Positions 1 to 8,228 of a DNA stretch of 64,000 nucleotides are shown here, one piece after another. This DNA comes from Candidatus Woesearchaeota archaeon (lineage in GTDB: Archaea; Nanobdellota; Nanobdellia; Woesearchaeales; UBA9642), in contig QZIT01000006.1 in the NCBI GenBank assembly GCA_003599145.1, forward strand, positions 1-64,000. Reading direction: 5' to 3'. How positions within the stretch are numbered: the stretch's first letter is position 1; every line of letters begins with the position of its first letter. Under the pieces are notes generated by a model. It worked only from the letters and a program-made list of their open reading frames with translations, was not told the DNA's origin and did not search any database. A program made the position numbers and the translations under genes.

Positions 1-1
1 T

Positions 2-85
2 GTGCCTAAGGTTGGTTCAACGTTGAGTGTTGATACGACAATGCCAGGTTTGATGAGAGACAAAAGAATTTATGTGTATCCATAA
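2..85 (+). CDS. C-terminal end of an unidentified protein (partial)
   Basis: The last 27 codons of a gene entering from the left are readable in frame 2 and end in RDKRIYVYP before TAA at 83-85. T-rich tracts follow directly, which fits a real gene end. The piece is too short to assign a family. Confidence 0.45.
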   Translation: MPKVGSTLSVDTTMPGLMRDKRIYVYP

Positions 86-90
86 GGATA

Positions 91-109
91 CCTTTTTTTC
101 TTCTTTTTT
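91..109 (+). terminator. T-tract terminator
   Basis: Two runs of T (93-99 and 104-109) follow the stop at 85. Archaeal RNA polymerase commonly terminates on such oligo-T tracts. No strong hairpin is present. Confidence 0.45.
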
Positions 110-316
110 AATTGCTTAACTTTCTAAGATTATTATTTTTTTCTGCTTATTTTCACTCTCTTCTCACACCTTGTTTCTTTATTCACATATCTGCATTATC
201 TTTTCATAAAGGTAGTCTGAAATAAGTGTATTCGCCATAATTAACCGTATTTCGTGTAAATTCATATAACCACACCAATATATTAATATATGATATTGAC
301 ATACAAAATCGAAACA

Positions 317-326
317 TTTATATATG
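317..326 (+). promoter_or_regulatory. TATA box of the first surface-protein gene
   Basis: TTTATATATG lies about 26 bp before the ATG at 349, so the transcript would be nearly leaderless. The upstream stretch 86-316 is AT-rich and holds no gene; it includes the palindrome ATATATTAATATAT at 278-291. Confidence 0.6.
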
Positions 327-348
327 AGTATACATATTGATATATTGG

Positions 349-1137
349 ATGTGTAAAATGTTAAAAAAAACAATCTACGCAAAATTGCTCGTGGTTCTTT
401 CATTTTTGATAACTGTTTTTTCTATCGCTAACTTGGTCTTTGGAGCAACAGATCCTGTATCTCCACAATCTATTACTCAAATAAGCACGTCAGGATTTGA
501 TACTACGGACTACCCTGCACAGAACACTACAGCCATAGCAGGCAACGTTACTGAACTATCTATAACTGCTCTTGCTCCAACGCAATCATGGCAGGGTTAC
601 TTTGGAAACATAACAGGTACGATCACTTTACAGGATGCATCAGGCAATATATTCTATAATTGGACAGTTGCAGAGCCAAAAGGAGAAATCTATGCAAGCC
701 TTAATTCCTCTATTAACTGGTCTGCCATAAAATGCTTTAACTTTACGGCAAATACTTCTCTTGAAATTAATCTTACCACTATGGAATCTACGTATAATAT
801 ACAAACTGCTGATGTTGATGGCATTGATGAAACGTTTAACGAAACAAGCAATCCAACAATCTATGTTGGACAGTACACGGTTGCAGCAAGCAGTTGCCCT
901 ACAACGTATGTGTATCAGAACACAGGAAAACAATACACGAACTTCATAAATACACTTTTGACTGACAAGGAAAAATTAGTGTATACGACTGTTATCGAGA
1001 ACGACCAAACAAACAATAACACTGATGTTACAGGATATAATGGCCAATCTTATGACTTCCAGATGCTTGTTGCAGAAGACGGCCATAATGCAGATACAAG
1101 CACAACAATCTATTACTTTTGGGTTGAAATAACATGA
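349..1137 (+). CDS. secreted sequon-rich surface protein, subtype A (copy A1)
   Basis: About 262 residues with an N-terminal hydrophobic signal segment (LLVVLSFLITVF) and a T/S/N-rich body that looks all-beta. It has at least eleven N-x-S/T glycosylation sequons and two cysteines (IKCFN and SSCPT) conserved in all five paralogs, probably a disulfide. The core pattern is SWQGYFGNITG, then GEIYAS, DGIDETFN and a YYFW ending. ATG 349 fits the TATA spacing; ATG 358 is the alternative. The stop overlaps the next start (ATGA at 1134-1137), so A1 and the following B copy are coupled. The family is not recognised; surface location is inferred from the signal and sequons. Confidence 0.75.
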   Translation: MCKMLKKTIYAKLLVVLSFLITVFSIANLVFGATDPVSPQSITQISTSGFDTTDYPAQNTTAIAGNVTELSITALAPTQSWQGYFGNITGTITLQDASGNIFYNWTVAEPKGEIYASLNSSINWSAIKCFNFTANTSLEINLTTMESTYNIQTADVDGIDETFNETSNPTIYVGQYTVAASSCPTTYVYQNTGKQYTNFINTLLTDKEKLVYTTVIENDQTNNNTDVTGYNGQSYDFQMLVAEDGHNADTSTTIYYFWVEIT

Positions 1138-1859
1138 AACTACAGGCGATTTTTGTTGGCTTAGTCATAGTAGCGCTTTCTTTATTTTTTTTATCTCCTA
1201 AAGTAAACTCGCTTCCTGTAGGAGCAAATGTAACTTCAAATACTTCATCAAACTGGTCTGCGGCAATACCAAGCAGGACAGATGCAGGAGGAACAATAAC
1301 AACAATGGTTCTTGATGCGCAATCTCAAGATGATGGATGGAAGGGTTATGTTGGAAACATCTCAGGTAAATTTACTTTAGATGATGCAAGCGGCTATTCT
1401 ATTTATGACTGGTCTTTTACCGTAACAGAAGGAGAAGTGTATATTTCAAGAGCAGCAAGCCCTTCATGGAGCACAGCCATCTGCGCAAACACGACGATTA
1501 TTTCAAATGAACAAAACTACTTTGGCATGACTGCCGCAGAATATGACATTATTAACAAAACCTTCAATGAAACCATTCATCAGTCATTTAGAGTGGGTGT
1601 TGTGGATATTGTCAACAGCAGCTGTTCTTCAGCCTTTACCTATGTAAACGACTCAAAATACCCGTATATTAATGAAAGTACTCCCTTTCAGGAAGTGCTT
1701 CTTCAGACAGGAACTGATTTAATTTATGCTGCTCTTTTAGAAACAGACAATGAAGGATTTCACACAGGATATACCTACGACTTTCAAGCAATTGTACCTG
1801 ACAATAGAACCAACGGCGTAACGACTACCTATTATTTTTGGGCAGAATTAGGTACTTGA
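1134..1859 (+). CDS. secreted sequon-rich surface protein, subtype B (copy B1)
   Basis: 241 residues, paralogous to the preceding gene but of a second subtype. An N-terminal hydrophobic segment (FVGLVIVALSLFFL) is followed by GWKGYVGNISG, YDW, GEVYIS and the ending TTYYFWAEL. The two family cysteines (AICAN, SSCSS) and many N-x-S/T sequons are present. Its ATG overlaps the A1 stop by four bases, which implies co-translation. The 3' end overlaps the convergent gene at 1832-2302 by 28 bp. Function unknown; a paired partner of subtype A on the cell surface is the simplest reading. Confidence 0.75.
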   Translation: MKLQAIFVGLVIVALSLFFLSPKVNSLPVGANVTSNTSSNWSAAIPSRTDAGGTITTMVLDAQSQDDGWKGYVGNISGKFTLDDASGYSIYDWSFTVTEGEVYISRAASPSWSTAICANTTIISNEQNYFGMTAAEYDIINKTFNETIHQSFRVGVVDIVNSSCSSAFTYVNDSKYPYINESTPFQEVLLQTGTDLIYAALLETDNEGFHTGYTYDFQAIVPDNRTNGVTTTYYFWAELGT

Positions 1860-2302
1860 TTGTCTATAAAGCTTCTTATTAATCTGCTTTTTTCCTTTCT
1901 TTTTATTGCATACGCATCTGATTCTGCGTCGAGCGTAAAACAGGGAATTTTTGTATTGTCTATTCTCAAAATAAGCACTCTTTTTTTAAGAAGTTTGCTG
2001 AAATAGGTTCCTTTGCTTTTTTCTCCGAGAACCTGAACAGTAACTCCTGATATCTTTATTTTTATCGCCCAGGAAGGATGACCACCCAATGGTGTTAATT
2101 GCTGTATAGCTGAAGGTTTATATTCTTGAAAGAGATCCTGCATGTTTTTAAGCTCAGAAAGGTGAACGATAACATCAAGGTCGTTTGGCTGTAGAGCCAT
2201 TCCTTGCAAGACGAGATTAAAACTTCCTATAACTGCCCAACGCCTGTTTTTCAATTTTTTGCTGATTATGATAAGTGCCTCTTTGAAGTTGTTCTCTAAC
2301 AT
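1832..2302 (-). CDS. nucleotidyltransferase-fold protein (MNT/AbiEii-like)
   Basis: 156 residues. Near the N-terminus, WAVIGSFNLVLQGM followed by NDLDVIVHL resembles the nucleotidyltransferase core in which a GS motif precedes a D-x-D pair that binds metal. The rest (residues 50-156) matches no motif I can name. Such small nucleotidyltransferases are often toxin or antitoxin parts, but no HEPN-type partner lies next to it. It runs opposite to the surface-protein modules and overlaps the end of B1 by 28 bp, so the two transcripts would be antisense at their ends. Confidence 0.6.
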   Translation of the reverse strand: MLENNFKEALIIISKKLKNRRWAVIGSFNLVLQGMALQPNDLDVIVHLSELKNMQDLFQEYKPSAIQQLTPLGGHPSWAIKIKISGVTVQVLGEKSKGTYFSKLLKKRVLILRIDNTKIPCFTLDAESDAYAIKRKEKSRLIRSFIDNQVPNSAQK

Positions 2303-2355
2303 AGATTTTGCGAATCTCTTACAGTTATTAAACTTTCTTAAGTTGAAGAAAAATA

Positions 2356-2463
2356 ATACTTACTTAATTATATTTTGATACTTACTAAATAATATGAAAA
2401 TAGCAAATTATTTATTAAAAACAATAAAATATATAAAGAAATACTTACATAATAATACTTATT
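2356..2463 (+). promoter_or_regulatory. four ATACTTA direct repeats and TATA box before the duplicated-HTH gene
   Basis: ATACTTACT occurs at 2356-2364 and 2378-2386, ATACTTACA at 2441-2449 and ATACTTATT at 2455-2463. Spacings are 22, 63 and 14 bp. A TATA-like element (AAAATATATAAAG, about 2426-2438) lies between the second and third copies, and the last copy overlaps the TTG start. This layout suggests an operator array, perhaps bound by the protein encoded just downstream. Confidence 0.5.
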
Positions 2464-2914
2464 GGTAAAAAATGCGCACTTTAGACTGAAAGTTGAATCT
2501 GTTCCTTCGCTGGACCTCTCGTTCTATGCAGAAGAATCTTTGGAATATGAACTTAAGCCATCGTTGCACATCTCCGAAATTCCCCTTGCTATTTTTAAAA
2601 CTCCCTTAGGGCCTTTGCAGTTATTGGTGAAATATCTCAAGGAACAGCAAATGCCTTTTTCTGAAATTGCCTCTTTATTGCATCGATCCTATAGAACTAT
2701 CTGGCTGAGCTATCAACAGGGTAAAATGACGTCTTTGGAGTATTCTTCTGTTCAGGAAGCACTTCCTCTTTCTATTTTCAGCAAAGAGCTAAGTACGCTC
2801 GAGTCTATTGTTGTTTATCTCAAACAATTTTATTCCTATGCGCAGATTTCCCGTCTGCTCAATAAAGACCAGAGAACAATTTGGACAATATATCAGAGGG
2901 CGATAAAAAAATGA
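2462..2914 (+). CDS. DNA-binding protein with two helix-turn-helix repeats
   Basis: 150 residues. Two similar helical segments, FSEIASLLHRSYRTIW (about 70-85) and YAQISRLLNKDQRTIW (about 125-140), look like a tandem duplication of one sigma-like HTH unit. No ATG exists early in this frame, so TTG 2462, placed at the expected transcription start, is chosen. The stop overlaps the next surface-protein ATG (ATGA at 2911-2914), so regulator and target are coupled. The repeats around the promoter suggest autoregulation. Binding specificity is inference. Confidence 0.7.
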   Translation: MVKNAHFRLKVESVPSLDLSFYAEESLEYELKPSLHISEIPLAIFKTPLGPLQLLVKYLKEQQMPFSEIASLLHRSYRTIWLSYQQGKMTSLEYSSVQEALPLSIFSKELSTLESIVVYLKQFYSYAQISRLLNKDQRTIWTIYQRAIKK

Positions 2915-3642
2915 GAAGGCCAAGTGAAGCCATATGGCAAATATTACTTTTGTTGCTCATTATTTTACTGATAGTTATCATAGCAGTATCTGTTCGCGGA
3001 GCACCTCAGGGCATAACGGTTATTTCAAATACAACTGAAAATTTTACTGGCAACAGTCCTGCACAAGTAAATGCTTCTGGAGGAACAATTACTACGATAA
3101 ATTTCAATGCAACCCAGCAAACATACCGATGGAAGGGCTATGTGGGTAATGTAACAGGAAAAGTTGCGTTAAGAGATAGCAATAATTATTCACTCTACGA
3201 TTGGTCTATAACAAGCATTACGGGAGAAGTGTATGCTTCTCGAGCAAATGCAATAACGTGGACAGCAGTAAACTGCACTAATGCAACGATTATGGCGAGT
3301 GAAAACACCGCTTTGGGAATAAACAGTTCCAGCATAGATAGCATTAATAACACATTTAATGGAACAACACATAGAAGCTTTTATGTTGGGACACAGCATA
3401 TTGTCAACAGCACTTGTCCATCTATAGCTACCAATGTCAATAATACTGCTCAAAGCTTATCAGAGTCTTCATACTTTCAAGAAGTTTTGCTTGATGATGA
3501 TACTGCTATGATTTACACGACTATTCTTGAGCTGGATATTACTGGGTTTGACAGCCAATCTTATGACTTTCAGTTAATTGTGGCAGATTCTGAATCAGAG
3601 TCAACTGCAACTACCTATTATTTTTGGGCAGAACTGGTCTAA
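2911..3642 (+). CDS. secreted sequon-rich surface protein, subtype B (copy B2)
   Basis: 243 residues from ATG 2911, which overlaps the HTH gene stop. The N-terminus has a long hydrophobic stretch (ILLLLLIILLIVIIAVSV) that may be a signal anchor. The body carries WKGYVGNVTG, YDW, GEVYAS, the paired cysteines (VNCTN, STCPS) and the TTYYFWAEL ending of subtype B. It is the only copy coupled directly to an HTH gene and has no subtype A partner beside it. Function unknown. Confidence 0.75.
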   Translation: MRRPSEAIWQILLLLLIILLIVIIAVSVRGAPQGITVISNTTENFTGNSPAQVNASGGTITTINFNATQQTYRWKGYVGNVTGKVALRDSNNYSLYDWSITSITGEVYASRANAITWTAVNCTNATIMASENTALGINSSSIDSINNTFNGTTHRSFYVGTQHIVNSTCPSIATNVNNTAQSLSESSYFQEVLLDDDTAMIYTTILELDITGFDSQSYDFQLIVADSESESTATTYYFWAELV

Positions 3643-3808
3643 AATGCCTTTTTAGACGTTTTATAGATATGATTCAGTGATAAATGAAATAGTGTACTAT
3701 ATAGAAAGAAATGAAAACAGAAAAAGATAAATAATAGAAACATATATATAAAAGAATTATATAATAAAAAGAAAAGTTTTAATTTCTGTACTTAATTGAA
3801 AAACGAAA

Positions 3809-3818
3809 AGTTTATATA
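3809..3818 (+). promoter_or_regulatory. TATA box of the third surface-protein module
   Basis: AGTTTATATAGG lies about 60 bp before the ATG at 3874. The transcript would have a leader of about 35 bases carrying the Shine-Dalgarno-like GGAGAGG at 3862-3868. Confidence 0.5.
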
Positions 3819-3873
3819 GGGGTTATGCTAATGAAGATAATAAGATACTAAAGCGTATACTGGAGAGGAAAAA

Positions 3874-4425
3874 ATGGAGCATGAGACCCTATACACGGCG
3901 TCAAAATGGAACGTTTTGGAAGCTTTGGGTAATGGAAAAATGTCTCCTCAGGAACTTGCACAAGTTTGCAAAACTAGTGTTGCCAACATCAGCCAGCAAC
4001 TGCGATTGCTTGAACTGGCAGGCATTGTCAAAACAGAGCGCATCAGCAATAGAGACAAAGGCCAGCCAAGACTTCTTTATTCTTTGGTAAGCGAACGTGC
4101 GTACATTATTGCAACAGGAAAGGGTTTTGTGAGCAAAAAAACAGTACATTTGTCTCCCTTCAGAAAAGCGCTTTTGCGCATCTGGTTTTTGGACGATGGC
4201 AAAAATGCGTTGCTTGAAAAAGTATTCCTTGATTTGGAAAAGCACTTGTCCAAAATAGATGCAGTTTACTATGATCAGAGTGCATTATCTTCCTTATCTA
4301 TCCTTATTGTTACGCAACACGACTTAAAAAACCAAATTAAAAACTATACATTAGACAAAATGCCCATAACGTTCACGATAAAAACACAGGTTGATAAAAA
4401 ACTATACAAAATATATGAATGCTGA
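3874..4425 (+). CDS. ArsR-like winged-helix transcriptional regulator
   Basis: 183 residues. The N-terminal 75 residues form a typical winged helix: KWNVLEALGNGKMSPQELA, then the recognition region SVANISQQLRLLELAGIVK and a basic wing with GQPRLLYSL. This is the ArsR/HTH_20 layout. The C-terminal 100 residues match nothing I know and may hold a sensor or dimerisation function. GGAGAGG precedes ATG 3874. The two surface-protein genes follow at once, so it probably controls them. It is unrelated to the HTH protein that leads the second module. Confidence 0.75.
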   Translation: MEHETLYTASKWNVLEALGNGKMSPQELAQVCKTSVANISQQLRLLELAGIVKTERISNRDKGQPRLLYSLVSERAYIIATGKGFVSKKTVHLSPFRKALLRIWFLDDGKNALLEKVFLDLEKHLSKIDAVYYDQSALSSLSILIVTQHDLKNQIKNYTLDKMPITFTIKTQVDKKLYKIYEC

Positions 4426-4440
4426 GGAGAGGTGGAAAAA

Positions 4441-5175
4441 ATGAGGACAACAATATTGATGCTATTATCTTTGTTGATGGTGGTTGGTGCGATAACGTAT
4501 GCTTGGGCAGTGCCTTACGGGCCTGAAAGCATAACTGCTGGGGCGAGCAGCCAGGCAGACATCAATCAAACAGTAAAGAACGTGACTGCACAGGCAGGAA
4601 ATGTTACTGAACTGAATATTTCAGCGAATTCAATCACCAAATCTTGGCAGGGCTTCTACGGCCAGATTTCAGGAAGAATTGTTTTAGCGAACAGCAACAA
4701 TCAGAATTTTTATGACTGGAATCTAACATCTCCCTCAGGAGAATTATATGCAAGTCCCAATTCCTCAATTAACTGGACAGCCATAAAATGCTTCAACATA
4801 ACAGGCGACACTTCCATAGAGATAAACCTTACAACTATGGAATCTCAATTCGGCATGAGTAGCAGTGATGCAGACGGCATTGACGAGACCTTTAACAATA
4901 CTAACTCTGTGAATTTCACCGTAGGAACAACTATCATAGAAAATACGACGTGCAGGTCCACTTATGTCTATAACGGCTCTGGCTACCAAACAACCAACTT
5001 TGAGAATGTTCTGCTTTCAGATAAGCAAAGCATTGTTTTTACAACATTGCTTACTAATAATAAAAACGGTTTTAACAACAATACCTATGATTATCAGATG
5101 CTTGTTGCAGAAGACGGTCACGGAAGCGCTGCAACGACCTATACAACGTATTATTTTTGGATAGAATTAAGCTAG
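4441..5175 (+). CDS. secreted sequon-rich surface protein, subtype A (copy A2)
   Basis: 244 residues from ATG 4441, chosen over GTG 4432 because GAGGAGAGGTGG lies directly upstream. The signal segment (LMLLSLLMVVGAITYAWA) ends before VPYG. The body matches copy A1 closely: GNVTELNIS, SWQGFYGQISG, INWTAIKCFN, INLTTMES, DGIDETFN and LVAEDGH. It has two conserved cysteines and many sequons. Together with the ArsR-like gene upstream and B3 downstream it forms one transcription unit. Confidence 0.75.
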   Translation: MRTTILMLLSLLMVVGAITYAWAVPYGPESITAGASSQADINQTVKNVTAQAGNVTELNISANSITKSWQGFYGQISGRIVLANSNNQNFYDWNLTSPSGELYASPNSSINWTAIKCFNITGDTSIEINLTTMESQFGMSSSDADGIDETFNNTNSVNFTVGTTIIENTTCRSTYVYNGSGYQTTNFENVLLSDKQSIVFTTLLTNNKNGFNNNTYDYQMLVAEDGHGSAATTYTTYYFWIELS

Positions 5176-5183
5176 GTGAGACA

Positions 5184-5897
5184 ATGAAAAATATGAAACT
5201 CTGGTTACTGATGATTTTATTGGCGGTTCCTTTGCTTATGGCAACGGCTGAAGCTGCTCCGCAAGGATTGAACACGACGAGCAACACAACAGTTTCAGGT
5301 CCAACGATCCCTGATTATACTCGCCAGGATGCAGGAGGCACCATCACTACGTTGCTGGTCAACCAATCACAGCAAACAGAAGCCTGGAAGGGCTATGTGG
5401 GGAATGTAACAGGAAAAGTTGCGTTAAGAGACAGCAGCGGCTATACTATCTATGACTGGAACTTTGCCAGCATCGCAGGAGAAATCTACGCTTCAAGGAC
5501 CAATTCGATAACGTGGACAGCAGTAAACTGCACTAATCACACAACCATTACCAGTGAATATTCTGCGGTGAACATGGCAGATAGTGACGTTGATAGCATC
5601 AATAAAACGTTTAATGCAACGAAGCACGCATCTATTACCGTAGGAAGCCTGACAGTAGAAAACGATACCTGCGCTTCAACAGCAACCTATAACGGAACTG
5701 CGCAAAATGTCAATTCAACTGCAAGATTTCAAGAAGTGTTGCTTAAAGATACAGGTTCGAATATGATTTATACTACGATTCTGGAGCAGGATAAAATAGG
5801 CTATAATACGTTTACGTATGATTTTCAGCTGATTGTGCCAGATTCTGATGCAGCTGCTACAGACACAACCTACTATTTTTTTGCAGAACTAACCTGA
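5184..5897 (+). CDS. secreted sequon-rich surface protein, subtype B (copy B3)
   Basis: 237 residues from ATG 5184, eight bases after the A2 stop with GGTGAG before it. The signal segment (LWLLMILLAVPLLMATAEA) has a clean A-x-A-like cleavage site. The body shows AWKGYVGNVTG, YDW, GEIYAS, VNCTN, DTCAS and the TTYYFFAEL ending. The stretch GKVALRDS is shared with B2, which points to recent duplication. The A-then-B order repeats the first module. Confidence 0.75.
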   Translation: MKNMKLWLLMILLAVPLLMATAEAAPQGLNTTSNTTVSGPTIPDYTRQDAGGTITTLLVNQSQQTEAWKGYVGNVTGKVALRDSSGYTIYDWNFASIAGEIYASRTNSITWTAVNCTNHTTITSEYSAVNMADSDVDSINKTFNATKHASITVGSLTVENDTCASTATYNGTAQNVNSTARFQEVLLKDTGSNMIYTTILEQDKIGYNTFTYDFQLIVPDSDAAATDTTYYFFAELT

Positions 5898-5899
5898 TC

Positions 5900-5917
5900 T
5901 TTTTTTTATGTTTTTTT
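5900..5917 (+). terminator. T-tract terminator after the surface-protein cluster
   Basis: Runs of eight and seven T (5900-5907 and 5911-5917) start within three bases of the B3 stop. This fits an archaeal oligo-T terminator closing the cluster. Confidence 0.55.
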
Positions 5918-5980
5918 CTCAAAGAATACAAAACATTTAAATACCTCTCGCCATCTTATAGCAGCGGGTGAAGGTAATTC

Positions 5981-7696
5981 ATGAAGCATAAATGGTCTGT
6001 ATTATTCTTAGTTCTTTTTTTAGCGCCCATAGTCTACGCAGACCAGTATATTGTAAACTCTGCTGATTGGAGAGATGTTTATTCGGCAATGTTATATGGC
6101 AGTTTGCAGAACGTGAAAACAGACTTCATCACCAGTGCAAACCATGCGCCTGTTTTGCTTAATAATATCCCTTTAGATACGCCCATTACTATCTTTACCT
6201 CTCGTTCATCTCAGTATGTATCTAGCTATAGAAACTTGGCACTTTCAAGAGGATACCAGAACGTTACAGAACTAACTTATGCAACTATGAACCTGGATCT
6301 CGCGGAGCTCAGCGGTGCTGACAAATTCATTGTTCTGGACGACTCCTATGGATACAATGCTATTGCTGTTGCTTCTTATGCTGCAAAATCAGGCTCTTAT
6401 GTTTTGTTTGCGGACGCAGGAAATATTGCGTCAGTTGATGCTCTTTTGAACGATAGAAATCCGTCTAGCGTTATTATCTACGGCCAGGTTGACAGGGAAG
6501 TGAAAGACACCCTTGCAAAATATGCTCCTGAAACCATCAATGATGGAAACAGATTTGAAAATAATATGGCCATTGTTGATAAGTATCAGCAGATTGCTCC
6601 TTCTCAGCAGGTAGTTTTAACCAACGGAGAGTTTATTGAGCAAAGCTTAATTTCTGGAGATGATCCTGTTTTGTTTATAGGAAAGACTAATGTTCCTGAT
6701 GAAGTAAGGAAATATATAAATCAGTCTGATTTTGATGTTGCTATTCTGATAGGCAATGAGCTCGTTCAGTCTGCAGTAACCATTAGAAGGCAGATAGGAA
6801 TAAGCGTTTTTGTCAAATTTGCAAGGGGCTCAAGAACTCCTGAAGGTCCTATTGCGCAGGTTGAGGATTTGGATAGGTTTCCTATGCCTGGCTATTTTTT
6901 AAACCTTACCTATGATAACGTTGTCTATAACAGCGCAACCAAAACGCTGGAAGTGACCTATAAAAACAATGTTGATCTCGCAACGTACTTTCAAGATACC
7001 GTAACCATTTTGCCTTTGAATCAAACGGTTGGAGATGCAGAGCCTGTTTTTATTGACGGCAATGATTTTAAAACAGTCATCTATACTAAAACAACTGACG
7101 ATCAGGATATCAGTTTGGCTGAAGGAGAAAACACTGCTCGATTGTTCACTATCTATGGAGAATCTCCTCAATCATTGGAAAACATTGTGCAGGCTGAGCT
7201 TCCTATTCAAAGGATAACGGTTCTTGATGACTCTGCAATAGAAATCACGGATTTAGTGTATGATACGACCAAGGCGCGCTTTTATGTGACTTTAGAGAAC
7301 ACGGGATCTGTTGATGCATATGCAAAGCCTGAGGTAGTAGACGTTTTGGTTAATGACCAGCTAACAACAAAAAGTGCAGATGCTGTTGTTTTCTTAAAGC
7401 ATGGAGAAAACGCAAAAGTTCCTGTAAAATTGAAGCTTTCTTCTGTGGATATTGAAGATAATGCTAATATTAAAGCGAGGGCGTATTACGGCGTAAGAGA
7501 AAATTCCCTGATTAAGATAGTTGTTGCAGACTTTGCCATGGCAACGGTAAGCATGGCCATGGTTTACTATGTCATCATTGCCGTAGTTGTCTGCACCCTG
7601 TTGCTGCTTATCGTTTTCAGGAAAAAGTGCAGAATGTGTAGGCAAAAAAACATGTTTTATAGAAAACACTGCAAGAAATGCAAGGCAAAATTATGA
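5981..7696 (+). CDS. membrane-anchored surface protein with cytoplasmic zinc ribbon tail
   Basis: 571 residues. A signal peptide (SVLFLVLFLAPIVYA) leads a large extracellular part; about the first 280 residues alternate beta and alpha segments and vaguely recall cell-wall-binding repeat 2 domains, and residues 310-520 look like beta-sandwich domains. A single transmembrane helix near 530-548 is followed by a short cytoplasmic tail with two C-x-x-C pairs (CRMC, CKKC), a likely zinc ribbon. TATA at about 5935-5943. The stop overlaps the next ATG (ATGA). Function unknown. Confidence 0.65.
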   Translation: MKHKWSVLFLVLFLAPIVYADQYIVNSADWRDVYSAMLYGSLQNVKTDFITSANHAPVLLNNIPLDTPITIFTSRSSQYVSSYRNLALSRGYQNVTELTYATMNLDLAELSGADKFIVLDDSYGYNAIAVASYAAKSGSYVLFADAGNIASVDALLNDRNPSSVIIYGQVDREVKDTLAKYAPETINDGNRFENNMAIVDKYQQIAPSQQVVLTNGEFIEQSLISGDDPVLFIGKTNVPDEVRKYINQSDFDVAILIGNELVQSAVTIRRQIGISVFVKFARGSRTPEGPIAQVEDLDRFPMPGYFLNLTYDNVVYNSATKTLEVTYKNNVDLATYFQDTVTILPLNQTVGDAEPVFIDGNDFKTVIYTKTTDDQDISLAEGENTARLFTIYGESPQSLENIVQAELPIQRITVLDDSAIEITDLVYDTTKARFYVTLENTGSVDAYAKPEVVDVLVNDQLTTKSADAVVFLKHGENAKVPVKLKLSSVDIEDNANIKARAYYGVRENSLIKIVVADFAMATVSMAMVYYVIIAVVVCTLLLLIVFRKKCRMCRQKNMFYRKHCKKCKAKL

Positions 7697-8193
7697 AAAC
7701 TCTCGTCGTTATTGATATTGAAAAAGAGTGGATAACGAAAACTTCTGAGTATTATCTAGGAAATATCAGCTCTTTTATGAAGAAACTGAACCTTTTAATA
7801 GAGTATTGTAGGAGAAAAGGGCATAAGATTATCTTTGTCAGGCATGTTGAACTAGCAGGCAAAGCCTTTAGAAAGGGAAAAGGCGCAGAGTTTATTGACA
7901 ACCTGTCCATAACTTCAAAGGATGTGGTCATTGAAAAAAACAAAATAAGCGCGTTTTACAGGACGAACATTGAAAAAATGCTATCTAAAGACGTGATTAT
8001 TGCAGGTATCTTGACCAATTTGTGCGTAAGAAGCTTTGTTAATGATGCTTATGATAGAGAGTATGCCCTAACCTTGGTTGAGGATTGCTGTGTTTCAGTA
8101 TCAAAAAAGATGCACCAATACACGTTAGAAGACTTTCAGCTTACCAGGCCCGAAGTGAAAATAGCTTCCTTGCAGAATTTCTTGAAACTTTAG
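7693..8193 (+). CDS. cysteine hydrolase, isochorismatase-like family
   Basis: 166 residues from ATG 7693, which overlaps the previous stop. The fold is read from VVIDIEKEW at the N-terminus, with D8, K84 in EKNKISAFY and C111 in TNLCVRS placed as the Asp-Lys-Cys triad of nicotinamidase/isochorismatase relatives. Length is typical. The substrate cannot be told; nicotinamidase or another amide hydrolase is possible. A second family member lies at 31542-32054. Confidence 0.8.
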   Translation: MKTLVVIDIEKEWITKTSEYYLGNISSFMKKLNLLIEYCRRKGHKIIFVRHVELAGKAFRKGKGAEFIDNLSITSKDVVIEKNKISAFYRTNIEKMLSKDVIIAGILTNLCVRSFVNDAYDREYALTLVEDCCVSVSKKMHQYTLEDFQLTRPEVKIASLQNFLKL

Positions 8194-8228
8194 CAAACTT
8201 TTTAAATTGTTTATGGTTCTTGCAGCAC

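Noticed and set aside
278-291. ATATATTAATATAT palindrome upstream of the first surface gene
   Set aside because: Such palindromes arise easily in very AT-rich DNA and nothing else supports a binding site.
1832-2302. Nucleotidyltransferase as half of a MNT-HEPN toxin-antitoxin pair
   Set aside because: No HEPN or other toxin-like gene is adjacent on the same strand.
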